The position numbers and the translations under genes are program-made. The notes beneath the pieces were generated by a model. That model saw only the letters and a program-made list of their open reading frames with translations. It was not told where the DNA came from and did not search any database. Positions 1 to 6,729 of a stretch of DNA of 6,941 nt are shown here, in pieces (the stretch's first letter is position 1; every line of letters begins with the position of its first letter). The stretch covers positions 1 to 6,941 of the forward strand of contig CAJQQW010000013.1 in assembly GCA_905480565.1 (NCBI GenBank). Direction: 5' to 3'. The DNA is from an uncultured Halioglobus sp. Its GTDB lineage: Bacteria > Pseudomonadota > Gammaproteobacteria > Pseudomonadales > Halieaceae.

Positions 1-1134
1 GAAGAAACTATTCATGATCGACTTAGAAAGAAGGCGCCAGACATTACCCTGACTAGTGCTCGCGTTTCCATCCTCACGGAGGACCTTCCCGGTCGCAAGG
101 CCTGTCACTATTGCGGCCCTTGTTACCGAGGTTGCTCTACCGGCAGCTATTTCAGTTCGCAAGCCTCTACACTTCCCGCTGCGACCGCAACAGGCAACAT
201 GACCTTGCGTGCCAATTCTGTTGTAGAACGGTTGGAATATGATGCTATTTCAGGAAAAGTCTCTCGAGTCCATGTCATCGATACACAAACAAATGAGCGC
301 ATGGCTTTTTCGTCGCGCATCGTCTTTCTCTGTGCGTCTACGGTGGGCAGTACGCAAATATTAATGCAGTCTGCGAGTGATTCATTTCCTCATGGCTTGG
401 CCAATAGCAGCGGAGTGCTCGGCAAATATATGATGGACCACACCCTGGGAATTAGCGGTCTGGGGCTATTTCTGGATAACATGGATAGCTATTATCACGG
501 TAACCGACCGACCGGGTTATATATACCCCGTTTCAGAAACGTTGGGGGGCAGGATGAGGATGCCGATTTCCTTCGTGGTTATGGTTACCAGACTGCAACC
601 CTGCGGCAGGACTGGCAAACAGCGTTTAATACCAAGGGTTTCGGGGCCGGCTTGAAAGACAAGCTACGCAAACCGGGGCCGTGGATTTTTGCACTTGCGG
701 GATTTTCCGAGTGCTTGCCGAGGGAATCCAATCGGATGTACCTTAGCAAGCGCCAGGTAGATCGTTTTGGTATGCCATTGGCAGCGTTTGATTTTGAATG
801 GAGCGACAACGAGATCAATGCACGCAAGGACGCGACAAAACAGGCGCAGCGGATTCTCCGCGCGGCAGGCGCGGTTCTGGCCTTGCCTGGCCAGGAAGAG
901 ATGTCCGTTCCGGGTGAGGGTATTCACGAAATGGGTACAGCCCGCATGGGAGGCGACCCGAGCCAATCCATCCTGAACAAGTGGAATCAGGCGCACGACG
1001 TTCCCAACCTTTTTGTCACCGATGGCTCTTTTATGACCTCTGCTTCCTGTGTTAACCCGTCACTGACCTATATGGCCTTTACCGCACGCGCCTGTGACTA
1101 TGCTGTGCGACAATTGAACGAAGGAGTGATCTGA
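1..1134 (+). CDS. GMC-family FAD-dependent oxidoreductase, C-terminal part (5' end outside window)
   Basis: The frame is open from the first base, so this is the last 377 residues of a larger protein; the N-terminal FAD-binding GxGxxG region must lie upstream. GMC enzymes oxidise alcohols and sugars using FAD. The C-terminal domain is clear: HEMGTARMG (His codon at 925-927) and, after NLFVTDGS, the segment CVNPSLTYMAFTARA (Asn codon at 1054-1056). These match the catalytic His/Asn pair of the family and are closest in style to pyranose 2-oxidase and sugar dehydrogenases (NPTLT-like). At 103-135 a four-cysteine motif, CHYCGPCYRGC, precedes a conserved-looking STGSYFSS stretch; related sugar dehydrogenases carry an Fe-S cluster in the equivalent region, so a cluster is possible but unproven. 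Substrate and electron acceptor cannot be read from the fragment. The methionine at 199 is internal and not the start. The gene converges on the AraC-type regulator with one base between the stops. Confidence 0.9.
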   Translation, partial: EETIHDRLRKKAPDITLTSARVSILTEDLPGRKACHYCGPCYRGCSTGSYFSSQASTLPAATATGNMTLRANSVVERLEYDAISGKVSRVHVIDTQTNERMAFSSRIVFLCASTVGSTQILMQSASDSFPHGLANSSGVLGKYMMDHTLGISGLGLFLDNMDSYYHGNRPTGLYIPRFRNVGGQDEDADFLRGYGYQTATLRQDWQTAFNTKGFGAGLKDKLRKPGPWIFALAGFSECLPRESNRMYLSKRQVDRFGMPLAAFDFEWSDNEINARKDATKQAQRILRAAGAVLALPGQEEMSVPGEGIHEMGTARMGGDPSQSILNKWNQAHDVPNLFVTDGSFMTSASCVNPSLTYMAFTARACDYAVRQLNEGVI

Positions 1135-1135
1135 T

Positions 1136-2257
1136 TTATCCGTTTTCGGTGAAGCTTCGGCGAAAATGCCGTGGACTACAGCCCATATTTTTTCTGAAAT
1201 AGCGGGTAAAGTGAGCTGGGTCCTCATAGCCCACCATGCTGCCGATTTGACTGATTTTTTCTTCGGTGGTTAATAGTAGTTTGCGTGCTTTCTGCAAACG
1301 CAGATCATTAATCCAGGCCTTAGGCCCCATGCCCATCTGATCGCGGAACAGATGGGCAAAGCGTGATATAGACAGGTGACAATCTGCGGCGACTTCCTCG
1401 AGCGAAAATTTTTCTCCCAGACGCGTTTGCATATATTCACAAGCGTGCCTGATTCTCGGATCTACCGATTTTCGGTGCTGCTCTGCCAGAACTGATCGCG
1501 CGCGAATGAGTATTTCTTCCAATTTATTGTGTTGCAGGTTGGACTGCTCGACGCTCCCGGAGTGGCCAATGTCAATTAGCTCCCGGAATAATCGCTCCAC
1601 TTTTAATCTGGCTTCACCCTCAGGTAGCACCAGCAGCAAAATACCTTGATCCAGTTCCTTCCAGACCATCAGTTCCGACCAGTGGGGCCGGGGCTGAAAG
1701 AGGGCCCAAAGGTGCTGCCAGTGCTCTTCCAGCGGATGCAGCCCATAGTGATAGCGCGCGTCCGGGCGCATCAGCATCATCTGGCCGGGCGCTGTGCGCT
1801 GTTCCATATTTTCACTCAGAAAGAGACCGCCCCCTGCAAGGTTGAGATGCAGGGTCCAGCAGGGCATTTCCTCTACACGGGCATAGGCAGAGTTAACCTG
1901 ACCTCGATGGACGAGGGTAGAGCTGGCGCGGATATCTCGCTCGTAGAGATGTGCGTGGTCGAATCCACTCAACAGTTCCTCTATCAATTTAGCCGCGTCC
2001 TCATCGGAAATGCCTGCAGGAGAGGTCATGCGGCTCTGCCATTTCTCAACAAGGGGTCGCTGGGCCTCAAGGAACGCTGGGTTGTGGTGCAGCCTTTCGC
2101 CCAAACGGTTCAGTTCCTCCGTGTCGATGGGCGAGCCGAGAAAGGCCTGGATGGCAAGCGTTCCGCCCGGCTCTGGCTGCTCCCCATGGAACCACGCATA
2201 AAATGCGCGAGCCGCCAGCTGGATTGTGGAAGTATCAGCAGAATCTGTCATGTTCAA
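1136..2257 (-). CDS. AraC-family transcriptional regulator with arabinose-type sensor domain and N-terminal extension
   Basis: This 373-residue cytoplasmic DNA-binding protein has a C-terminal AraC domain with two helix-turn-helix units (about 284-305 and 332-356, ending in the usual GYEDPAHFTRYFRK and GCSPRHFRR) and a cupin-like sensor at about 110-195. Against E. coli AraC as recalled, residues 127-184 align without gaps at an offset of 89. Arabinose ligands R38, Y82, H93 and W95 correspond to R127, Y171, H182 and W184. Base-contacting S208 and H212 correspond to S298 and H302. E. coli AraC has 292 residues; here about 90 extra, unrecognised, helix-rich residues precede the sensor. The start is a choice between TTG at 2257 and ATG at 2251; AAGAGG at 2269-2274 lies 11 bases before TTG but 17 before ATG, so TTG is preferred, and an in-frame stop lies just upstream. 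It is divergent from the GH3 operon, which it probably controls. The true ligand could be another pentose or hexose. Confidence 0.93.
   Translation of the reverse strand: MNMTDSADTSTIQLAARAFYAWFHGEQPEPGGTLAIQAFLGSPIDTEELNRLGERLHHNPAFLEAQRPLVEKWQSRMTSPAGISDEDAAKLIEELLSGFDHAHLYERDIRASSTLVHRGQVNSAYARVEEMPCWTLHLNLAGGGLFLSENMEQRTAPGQMMLMRPDARYHYGLHPLEEHWQHLWALFQPRPHWSELMVWKELDQGILLLVLPEGEARLKVERLFRELIDIGHSGSVEQSNLQHNKLEEILIRARSVLAEQHRKSVDPRIRHACEYMQTRLGEKFSLEEVAADCHLSISRFAHLFRDQMGMGPKAWINDLRLQKARKLLLTTEEKISQIGSMVGYEDPAHFTRYFRKNMGCSPRHFRRSFTENG
1143..1166. repeat. Imperfect 24-bp palindrome at the convergent gene ends
   Basis: TTTTCG (1143-1148) and CGAAAA (1161-1166) are perfect inverted arms around a perfect inner palindrome, GAAGCTTC (1151-1158); the two positions between arm and core do not pair well. 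It begins 8 bases after the GMC stop codon and lies inside the last codons of the regulator gene. It could act as a weak bidirectional terminator for the two convergent genes. No clear T-run follows the stem on either strand beyond the T's of the arm itself, so termination is only a guess. Confidence 0.35.
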
Positions 2258-2268
2258 CCGTAAATGCG

Positions 2269-2274
2269 CCTCTT
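2269..2274 (-). promoter_or_regulatory. Ribosome binding site of the AraC-type gene
   Basis: The minus strand reads AAGAGG here, 11 bases before a TTG and 17 before an in-frame ATG. It is the only purine-rich Shine-Dalgarno-like stretch upstream, and it favours the TTG start, although its spacing is slightly long. Confidence 0.45.
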
Positions 2275-2284
2275 ATCGGGTCAA

Positions 2285-2293
2285 TTAATAGCA
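2285..2293 (-). promoter_or_regulatory. Possible extended -10 of the regulator promoter
   Basis: The minus strand reads TGCTATTAA, a TG-n extended -10 with four of six matches to TATAAT. It would place the transcript start near 2278, just ahead of the AAGAGG ribosome site. A TTGCTG with a long 19-base spacer is the best -35, which is weak. The element overlaps the TAGCA box of the first candidate AraC half-site, so bound regulator could repress its own gene. The promoter call rests only on sequence resemblance. Confidence 0.3.
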
Positions 2294-2326
2294 GGAAAAT
2301 ACAAGAGTACAGCAATACGAGGCATT
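2289..2326 (+). promoter_or_regulatory. Candidate tandem AraC-type operator (two half-sites, 21-bp spacing)
   Basis: Half-site 1 (2289-2305) is TAGCAGGAAAATACAAG and half-site 2 (2310-2326) is CAGCAATACGAGGCATT. They lie in the same orientation, 21 bp apart start to start, which equals the araI1-araI2 spacing known for E. coli AraC. Compared with the araI1 site TAGCATTTTTATCCATA, the first matches 9 of 17 positions, including the full TAGCA A-box and part of the B-box; the second matches 8 of 17. The regulator next door keeps the A-box contact residues. The sites lie between the regulator and GH3 starts, about 60 to 100 bp before the GH3 gene, and point toward it. Confidence 0.45.
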
Positions 2327-2378
2327 ACGCATACGTCTGCGCCGAGGTACCCTACGAGCATCTGATAACAGCATACGA
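2309..2378 (+). repeat. Direct repeat pair ACAGCA(A)TACGA in the divergent promoter region
   Basis: ACAGCAATACGA at 2309-2320 recurs as ACAGCATACGA at 2368-2378, differing by one A and starting 59 bp apart. The first copy is the core of candidate half-site 2. The second ends 8 bases before the GH3 start codon and continues into ATCC, which resembles the B-box of an AraC site if one base is skipped. It may be a third regulator site close to the promoter, or chance similarity in a short region. Apart from these elements the 129-bp region shows no gene. Confidence 0.35.
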
Positions 2379-2386
2379 TCCAAATT

Positions 2387-4399
2387 ATGTCCGTTACGCA
2401 CAGTTTTCGGTTCAGGGATCCACAATATCCGCTTGAGGAACGGGTTGAGTCCTTGCTGTCATCTCTGACCTTGGAGGAGAAGCTCTCCCTCTGCGCCGGG
2501 GCCGGGTTCTGGAAGACAAAGGCTGTCCCGCGGTTAGGAATCAAGGCCTTCCGGCTTACTGATGGCCCGCGTGGCATCGGGTTTCATTCTACCGGCAAGC
2601 GGTGTACTGCCTTTCCCTCCGGTATCGCGCAGGCAGCGACCTGGGATATCGCTTTAATGGCGCGATTAGGTGAAGCCCTGGGAAAAGAGTGTCGGTCGAC
2701 TGGAGGGAGAACCCTGCTTGGCCCCGCTATCAATATCACGCGTACGCCCCTGTGCGGACGCACCTTTGAATATCTCAGCGAGGATCCTCATCTCAACAGC
2801 CGGCTTGTCGTGCCTCTCGTGAGAGGAATACAAAGGCAAGGGGTTGCTGCCTGCATCAAACATTTTGCGGTCAATAATCAGGAAAGTAATCGGGTTCGTG
2901 TGAGTGCAGAGGTTAGCGAGCGTGCCTTGCAGGAAATTTATCTACCTGCGTTTCGTGCCGCGGTGAAGGAGGCAGACGCGTGGGCAGTGATGGCGGCATA
3001 TAACGGCATCAATGGCACGCCAGCGTGTGAGAACGACGACTTGCTCAAGCGGCGTCTGCGCGACGAATGGGGTTTTCGGGGCTTCGTGGTTAGCGACTGG
3101 TTTGCCGCACGATTTACGTCTTCTACAGAGGCGTGCGTGCGCGGCGGGTTATCACTGGAGATGCCCGGTAAGGGCGCGCGGTATACACCGAAGAAATTGC
3201 GCGAGGGGCTTGCTGAGCTGCGTTTTACGGAAGCGGATATCGATGCGAATCTTTCGGGTCTTCTGCGGGCCATGATTTTAACCGGCCATTTGGATTCGAA
3301 TTCCACACAGGGTCAACGCAACACCGCTGAGCATCGGGCGCTGGCGCTTGAGGTCGCAGTGTCGTCCGCTACGTTGCTAAAAAACGAGGGTGATATGCTG
3401 CCATTGGTATGTTCTCGCACTGCCAAAATAGCACTGCTAGGCCCCCGGTTGAACAGACGTAACTGCTTGCCTCTCTGGGGCGGCAGCGCGGGAGTCTGGT
3501 CACCGAATGAAATAACGCCTCTGAAGGGCATGCGAGAGGAAAACAAAGGGCGCTTCACGTTTGTATCTGACCCCGTCGAGGCGGATGCGGTCGTGCTTTT
3601 CCTTGGGCTCAGTCATCGTCCGGGACTGGATTCTGAGGTAAAAGATCGTGCCTCGCTAGAATTGCCATGGGGGCAGGATGACCTGGTGCGTAAGACGCTT
3701 GCGGCAAACCCCAATACAATCGTGGTGCTCACCACTGGTAGTCCTGTCGCGATGCCTTGGGCCGATGATGTTCCTGCAATTCTGCAGAGTTGGTATGCAG
3801 GAATGGAGGGGGGCAGGGCGATTGCGCGCCTGCTGTTTGGTGACAGTAATCCGTCTGGCAAGTTGCCGGTCACTTTTCCACGCTCACTGGACGATATTTC
3901 GGCCCATTCTTCTCCGAGAACCTTTCCCGGAAGCCGGAAAAAAGTGCACTATGAAGAAGAATTAATGGTCGGGTATCGTGACTTTGACAAACGCGGCATT
4001 GAACCTCTGTATCCTTTTGGTCACGGTCTGTCGTATACCCATTTTGCCTATGATGACATGGAATATGTGGTCGATCATACAACATCGGATAGCGTAGTGG
4101 TCATCACCATGATCTTGATTAATGAGGGGGATGTCGAAGGTACGGAGGTAGTACAATTGTATGTTGTCGATTGCCAAGCCGGCTCCGATCGCCCCGATCA
4201 GTCTCTCCGAGCGTTTATAAAAGTGTCGCTTGACGCGGGGGCGCGTCAAGCGTTGCGGTTTACACTAAGTCGTGATGACTTTGCTTATTTCTGTCAGGAA
4301 GCGAATTGTTGGCGTGTTCGTGAAGGTGACTACGAAATCAGGCTCGGCTCATCGTCTCGGGATATTCGGCTGCGAGACACAGTACATATTCGGGGATAA
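2387..4399 (+). CDS. Glycoside hydrolase family 3 enzyme, beta-glucosidase-like, probably cytoplasmic
   Basis: The 670-residue protein hydrolyses terminal beta-linked sugars with retention, by family. It has the GH3 N-terminal barrel (about 10-290), with DGPRG (D59), GRTFEYLSEDP (R125, E128), KHFAVNNQE (K158, H159) and VVSDW, where D237 is the expected nucleophile. The GH3 C-terminal domain (about 325-520) contains LDSEVKDR; E417 aligns with the acid/base Glu of the SEGYDR-type motif, although the usual Gly after it is Val. A fibronectin-III-like domain follows PFGHGLSYT (543-551). There is no PA14 insert. No signal peptide is visible, so it probably acts on imported oligosaccharides or glycosides inside the cell. 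An in-frame stop at 2366 makes ATG 2387 the first start, and the FRDPQYPLEERV opening fits the family; no good ribosome site precedes it. It is the first gene of the run with the receptor and sulfatase. Glucose, xylose or arabinose specificity cannot be separated from sequence alone. Confidence 0.95.
   Translation: MSVTHSFRFRDPQYPLEERVESLLSSLTLEEKLSLCAGAGFWKTKAVPRLGIKAFRLTDGPRGIGFHSTGKRCTAFPSGIAQAATWDIALMARLGEALGKECRSTGGRTLLGPAINITRTPLCGRTFEYLSEDPHLNSRLVVPLVRGIQRQGVAACIKHFAVNNQESNRVRVSAEVSERALQEIYLPAFRAAVKEADAWAVMAAYNGINGTPACENDDLLKRRLRDEWGFRGFVVSDWFAARFTSSTEACVRGGLSLEMPGKGARYTPKKLREGLAELRFTEADIDANLSGLLRAMILTGHLDSNSTQGQRNTAEHRALALEVAVSSATLLKNEGDMLPLVCSRTAKIALLGPRLNRRNCLPLWGGSAGVWSPNEITPLKGMREENKGRFTFVSDPVEADAVVLFLGLSHRPGLDSEVKDRASLELPWGQDDLVRKTLAANPNTIVVLTTGSPVAMPWADDVPAILQSWYAGMEGGRAIARLLFGDSNPSGKLPVTFPRSLDDISAHSSPRTFPGSRKKVHYEEELMVGYRDFDKRGIEPLYPFGHGLSYTHFAYDDMEYVVDHTTSDSVVVITMILINEGDVEGTEVVQLYVVDCQAGSDRPDQSLRAFIKVSLDAGARQALRFTLSRDDFAYFCQEANCWRVREGDYEIRLGSSSRDIRLRDTVHIRG
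4227..4252 (+). repeat. Perfect 11-bp inverted repeat with GGGG loop inside the GH3 gene
   Basis: CGCTTGACGCG (4227-4237) and CGCGTCAAGCG (4242-4252) are exact reverse complements separated by GGGG. In RNA this would be a strong GC-rich stem-loop, about 150 bases before the GH3 stop. It has no following T-run, so it does not look like an intrinsic terminator. It could slow ribosomes or set an mRNA processing or stability boundary between the GH3 and receptor parts of the transcript. Confidence 0.6.
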
Positions 4400-4430
4400 T
4401 AAAAGAAACTGCATCATAAAGCTGCTATTG

Positions 4431-4435
4431 AAGGG
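4431..4435 (+). promoter_or_regulatory. Ribosome binding site of the TonB-dependent receptor
   Basis: AAGGG lies 7 bases before the ATG at 4443, a good Shine-Dalgarno position. It decides the receptor start over an upstream extension of the same frame to 4272, which would overlap the GH3 gene and place the signal peptide internally. Confidence 0.75.
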
Positions 4436-4442
4436 TGATGAT

Positions 4443-6725
4443 ATGAGAAATGGTGTCTGTAAGCGCTCGAGGCTTTTGTTATGGCTCGGTATGTTGCCCG
4501 GGCTTGCCCTGGGTGCTCCAGCTTTGGAGGAAGTTCTGGTAACGGCGACCAAACGGGAAAGCAGTTTACAGGACGTGTCAGTGGCGGTGACTGCGCTCAG
4601 TGCTCAGGATATCGCCAATGCCCAAATTACTTCGTCTGAGCAGCTCACCTTTCTTGTTCCTTCCCTAAACCTACAAAAGGGGTTTAACCCCCGCCAAACG
4701 TCTTTTTCCATTCGCGGCATTGGCACGCAGTCATTTAGCAGTGCGGTAGAGCCAAGCGTTTCTACCATGGTAGACGGCGTAGTGATGGGGCGTTCTGGCC
4801 AGGCTTTTATGCAATTGTTGGATGTTGAGCGTGTCGAGGTGCTGCGTGGACCCCAGGGGACCCTCTTTGGTAAAAACTCTACGGCTGGAGTGGTGCATAT
4901 TATTACGCGCGATCCGACGGAGACAGCGGAGGGCGAGATTATGACAGGCATCATTAATGGCGGCGAGTACCGCGCAGGCGGAACGGTGTCCGGGCCCGTC
5001 AACGATGAGCTTGGATTTCGCTTGTCAGCCAATGGAAAATGGCAGGACAATTTTACCAAGAATTTCTACGACAATAGTGATCTCAACGGGAACGACGAGT
5101 GGAGTGCACGCGGCAAACTGCGCTGGTTACCAACAGAGACGCTCGAGCTGAAATGGACGAGTGATTATTCCGATCGATCCTGTGATTGCACTGCCGCACC
5201 CGTTCGCTCTCTCGAACCCTATGGCGGCAATGAGGCAGAGGTCGATGCTATTTTAGCTCTGCTGGCACCCGCAGTGCCCAGCGACAAAAACAAGGATGTA
5301 AATATCAATAAGCAGCCATCCAGTGATGGGAAATCCTGGGGGCATTCTCTGGAAGCGAATCTCGGCATCGGCGAGTATACGGTGACCTCAATTACAGCTT
5401 ATCGCGAGTTTGAGGTTAACGGTTTTCAGGATGTAGACAGTCAGCCTATCGACGCATTCGGGTTCGATCAGTTCGGGGGTAGCGATCAGAATCAGTTTAC
5501 TCAGGAGTTGCGTCTTCTGTCGCCTGTAGGCGATGATTTATCTTTTGTGGCTGGCGTATTTTATTTTGATCAGGAAGTTAACCGAAAATTTCGTCGCCAG
5601 TTTGAAATCGCTCCGGGAAACCCCGGCGAAGCGATTGCTGATTTCAAAGTAGATACGGAAAACTGGGCCGCATTTGGTGAGGCAACCTGGACTTTAACCG
5701 ATGCCTGGATGCTGATCCTCGGTGCACGCTATACGCAGGATGATCTCTCTTTTCGCTTTGAGCGTACCCAGTCGGGTTTCGGTGTTGGCCTGCCGGCTGC
5801 GGTGGCACCCACTCCGGGCGATACCGATGAGGATGACCTCTCCGGTAAAATTGCCCTGCAGTGGGATTTTTCTGAGTCCGGCATGGCCTATACGAGTTAC
5901 ACGCAAGGATACAAAGGGCCGGCATTTGACGTGTCTTTCGGAACAGACCCGCAAAATCTGGAGCGCGTTGAGCCAGAGACATCCGATGCTTGGGAACTGG
6001 GTCTGAAGTCAACTCTTTGGGATAATCGCCTTCGTCTCAACGCAGCGCTATTCTATGCCCGCTATAAAGATTTTCAGTCGCAGGCGTTCATCGATTCGGA
6101 CGGGACTCCTGACTGCCCGGATGATGACCCTGGTTGTGACCCCGATGATGATCCGGGCAGCTTTGTATTGATTAACGCGGGCAGGGTGACTACGACGGGA
6201 CTGGAACTGGATTTTCTCGCTCAGATCACTGACAGCTTGAGAGTGTCGGGTGCCGCTGCATATATTGACGCAGAGATTGACGATTACCAGGGAGGTCCGT
6301 GTAGCGGTGGACAGGAATTCAGGGGTGAGTGTCCTGACGGCACGCAAGACTTGTCTGGCGGAGACCTGCCGTACTCGCCAGACTGGAAATTGAATATTGC
6401 GGCAAACTACACGTTTTTTCTCGACAACGGATTCGATATTGAACTGTTAGGCGCAGTGCGTGCGCAGGATGATGTGCTTTACTCTATCACGCAGGACAAA
6501 AACACCATCGAAGATGGCTATACCATTTTTGATGCCTCCCTCATACTGAGCGACCATGATAATCGTTGGCGAGCCACATTTTTTGTGCAAAATATTACAG
6601 ATAAGTTTTACGCGTCAGCGATCCAGTCGTCAAACCCCAACTTGTTGCCCAATGGCTATACCCATATTTATTCCCGCCAGGCGGAGCGGACCTATGGTTT
6701 GGAACTGCGGTATCGCTGGTTCTAA
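4443..6725 (+). CDS. TonB-dependent outer-membrane receptor
   Basis: The 760-residue protein is an energy-coupled outer-membrane importer driven by TonB-ExbBD. A signal peptide (positive KRSR, then LLLWLGMLPGLALG, cleaved near residue 24) is followed by a TonB-box-like EEVLVTAT (29-36), the plug domain (about 40-160, with SFSIRGIGTQ and VEVLRGPQGTLFGKNSTAG) and a beta-barrel ending in the aromatic terminus ELRYRWF. It is of the proteobacterial type: no SusC carboxypeptidase-like N-terminal domain and no SusD neighbour. The barrel holds an Asp-rich insert at 551-572 that resembles a thrombospondin type-3 calcium loop. Its only six mature cysteines fall in three close pairs (247/249, 558/565, 620/630), probably in surface loops. 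It lies 43 bp after GH3 and 4 bp before a sulfatase, so a sulfated glycan or glycoside is the likely cargo; siderophore or other uptake is less likely from context. The ATG at 4443 is supported by AAGGG. Confidence 0.95.
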   Translation: MRNGVCKRSRLLLWLGMLPGLALGAPALEEVLVTATKRESSLQDVSVAVTALSAQDIANAQITSSEQLTFLVPSLNLQKGFNPRQTSFSIRGIGTQSFSSAVEPSVSTMVDGVVMGRSGQAFMQLLDVERVEVLRGPQGTLFGKNSTAGVVHIITRDPTETAEGEIMTGIINGGEYRAGGTVSGPVNDELGFRLSANGKWQDNFTKNFYDNSDLNGNDEWSARGKLRWLPTETLELKWTSDYSDRSCDCTAAPVRSLEPYGGNEAEVDAILALLAPAVPSDKNKDVNINKQPSSDGKSWGHSLEANLGIGEYTVTSITAYREFEVNGFQDVDSQPIDAFGFDQFGGSDQNQFTQELRLLSPVGDDLSFVAGVFYFDQEVNRKFRRQFEIAPGNPGEAIADFKVDTENWAAFGEATWTLTDAWMLILGARYTQDDLSFRFERTQSGFGVGLPAAVAPTPGDTDEDDLSGKIALQWDFSESGMAYTSYTQGYKGPAFDVSFGTDPQNLERVEPETSDAWELGLKSTLWDNRLRLNAALFYARYKDFQSQAFIDSDGTPDCPDDDPGCDPDDDPGSFVLINAGRVTTTGLELDFLAQITDSLRVSGAAAYIDAEIDDYQGGPCSGGQEFRGECPDGTQDLSGGDLPYSPDWKLNIAANYTFFLDNGFDIELLGAVRAQDDVLYSITQDKNTIEDGYTIFDASLILSDHDNRWRATFFVQNITDKFYASAIQSSNPNLLPNGYTHIYSRQAERTYGLELRYRWF

Positions 6726-6729
6726 TCTG

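Noticed and set aside
1646..2263. Long plus-strand open frame opposite the regulator
   Set aside because: Its protein has no recognisable family pattern, and the opposite strand encodes a clear AraC protein; it is an antisense shadow.
2266..2291. TTGACC on the minus strand (about 2278-2283) as the -35 of the regulator promoter
   Set aside because: At 17 bases downstream the sequence is ACGGTT, unlike a -10, and it would fall at the start codon of the gene.
2281..2577. Minus-strand open frame across the intergenic region and GH3 start
   Set aside because: It has no family motif, and half of it lies antisense to conserved GH3 sequence.
4227..4252. The strong hairpin as an intrinsic terminator
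   Set aside because: It lies inside the GH3 coding region and is followed by GC-rich coding sequence without a T-run.
4272..4442. Upstream extension of the receptor reading frame into the GH3 gene
   Set aside because: It overlaps GH3 by over 100 bases in another frame, and the signal peptide begins right after ATG 4443, which has a good ribosome site.
4604..5059. Minus-strand open frame of 151 codons inside the receptor gene
   Set aside because: It lies opposite the conserved plug domain and has no recognisable protein features.
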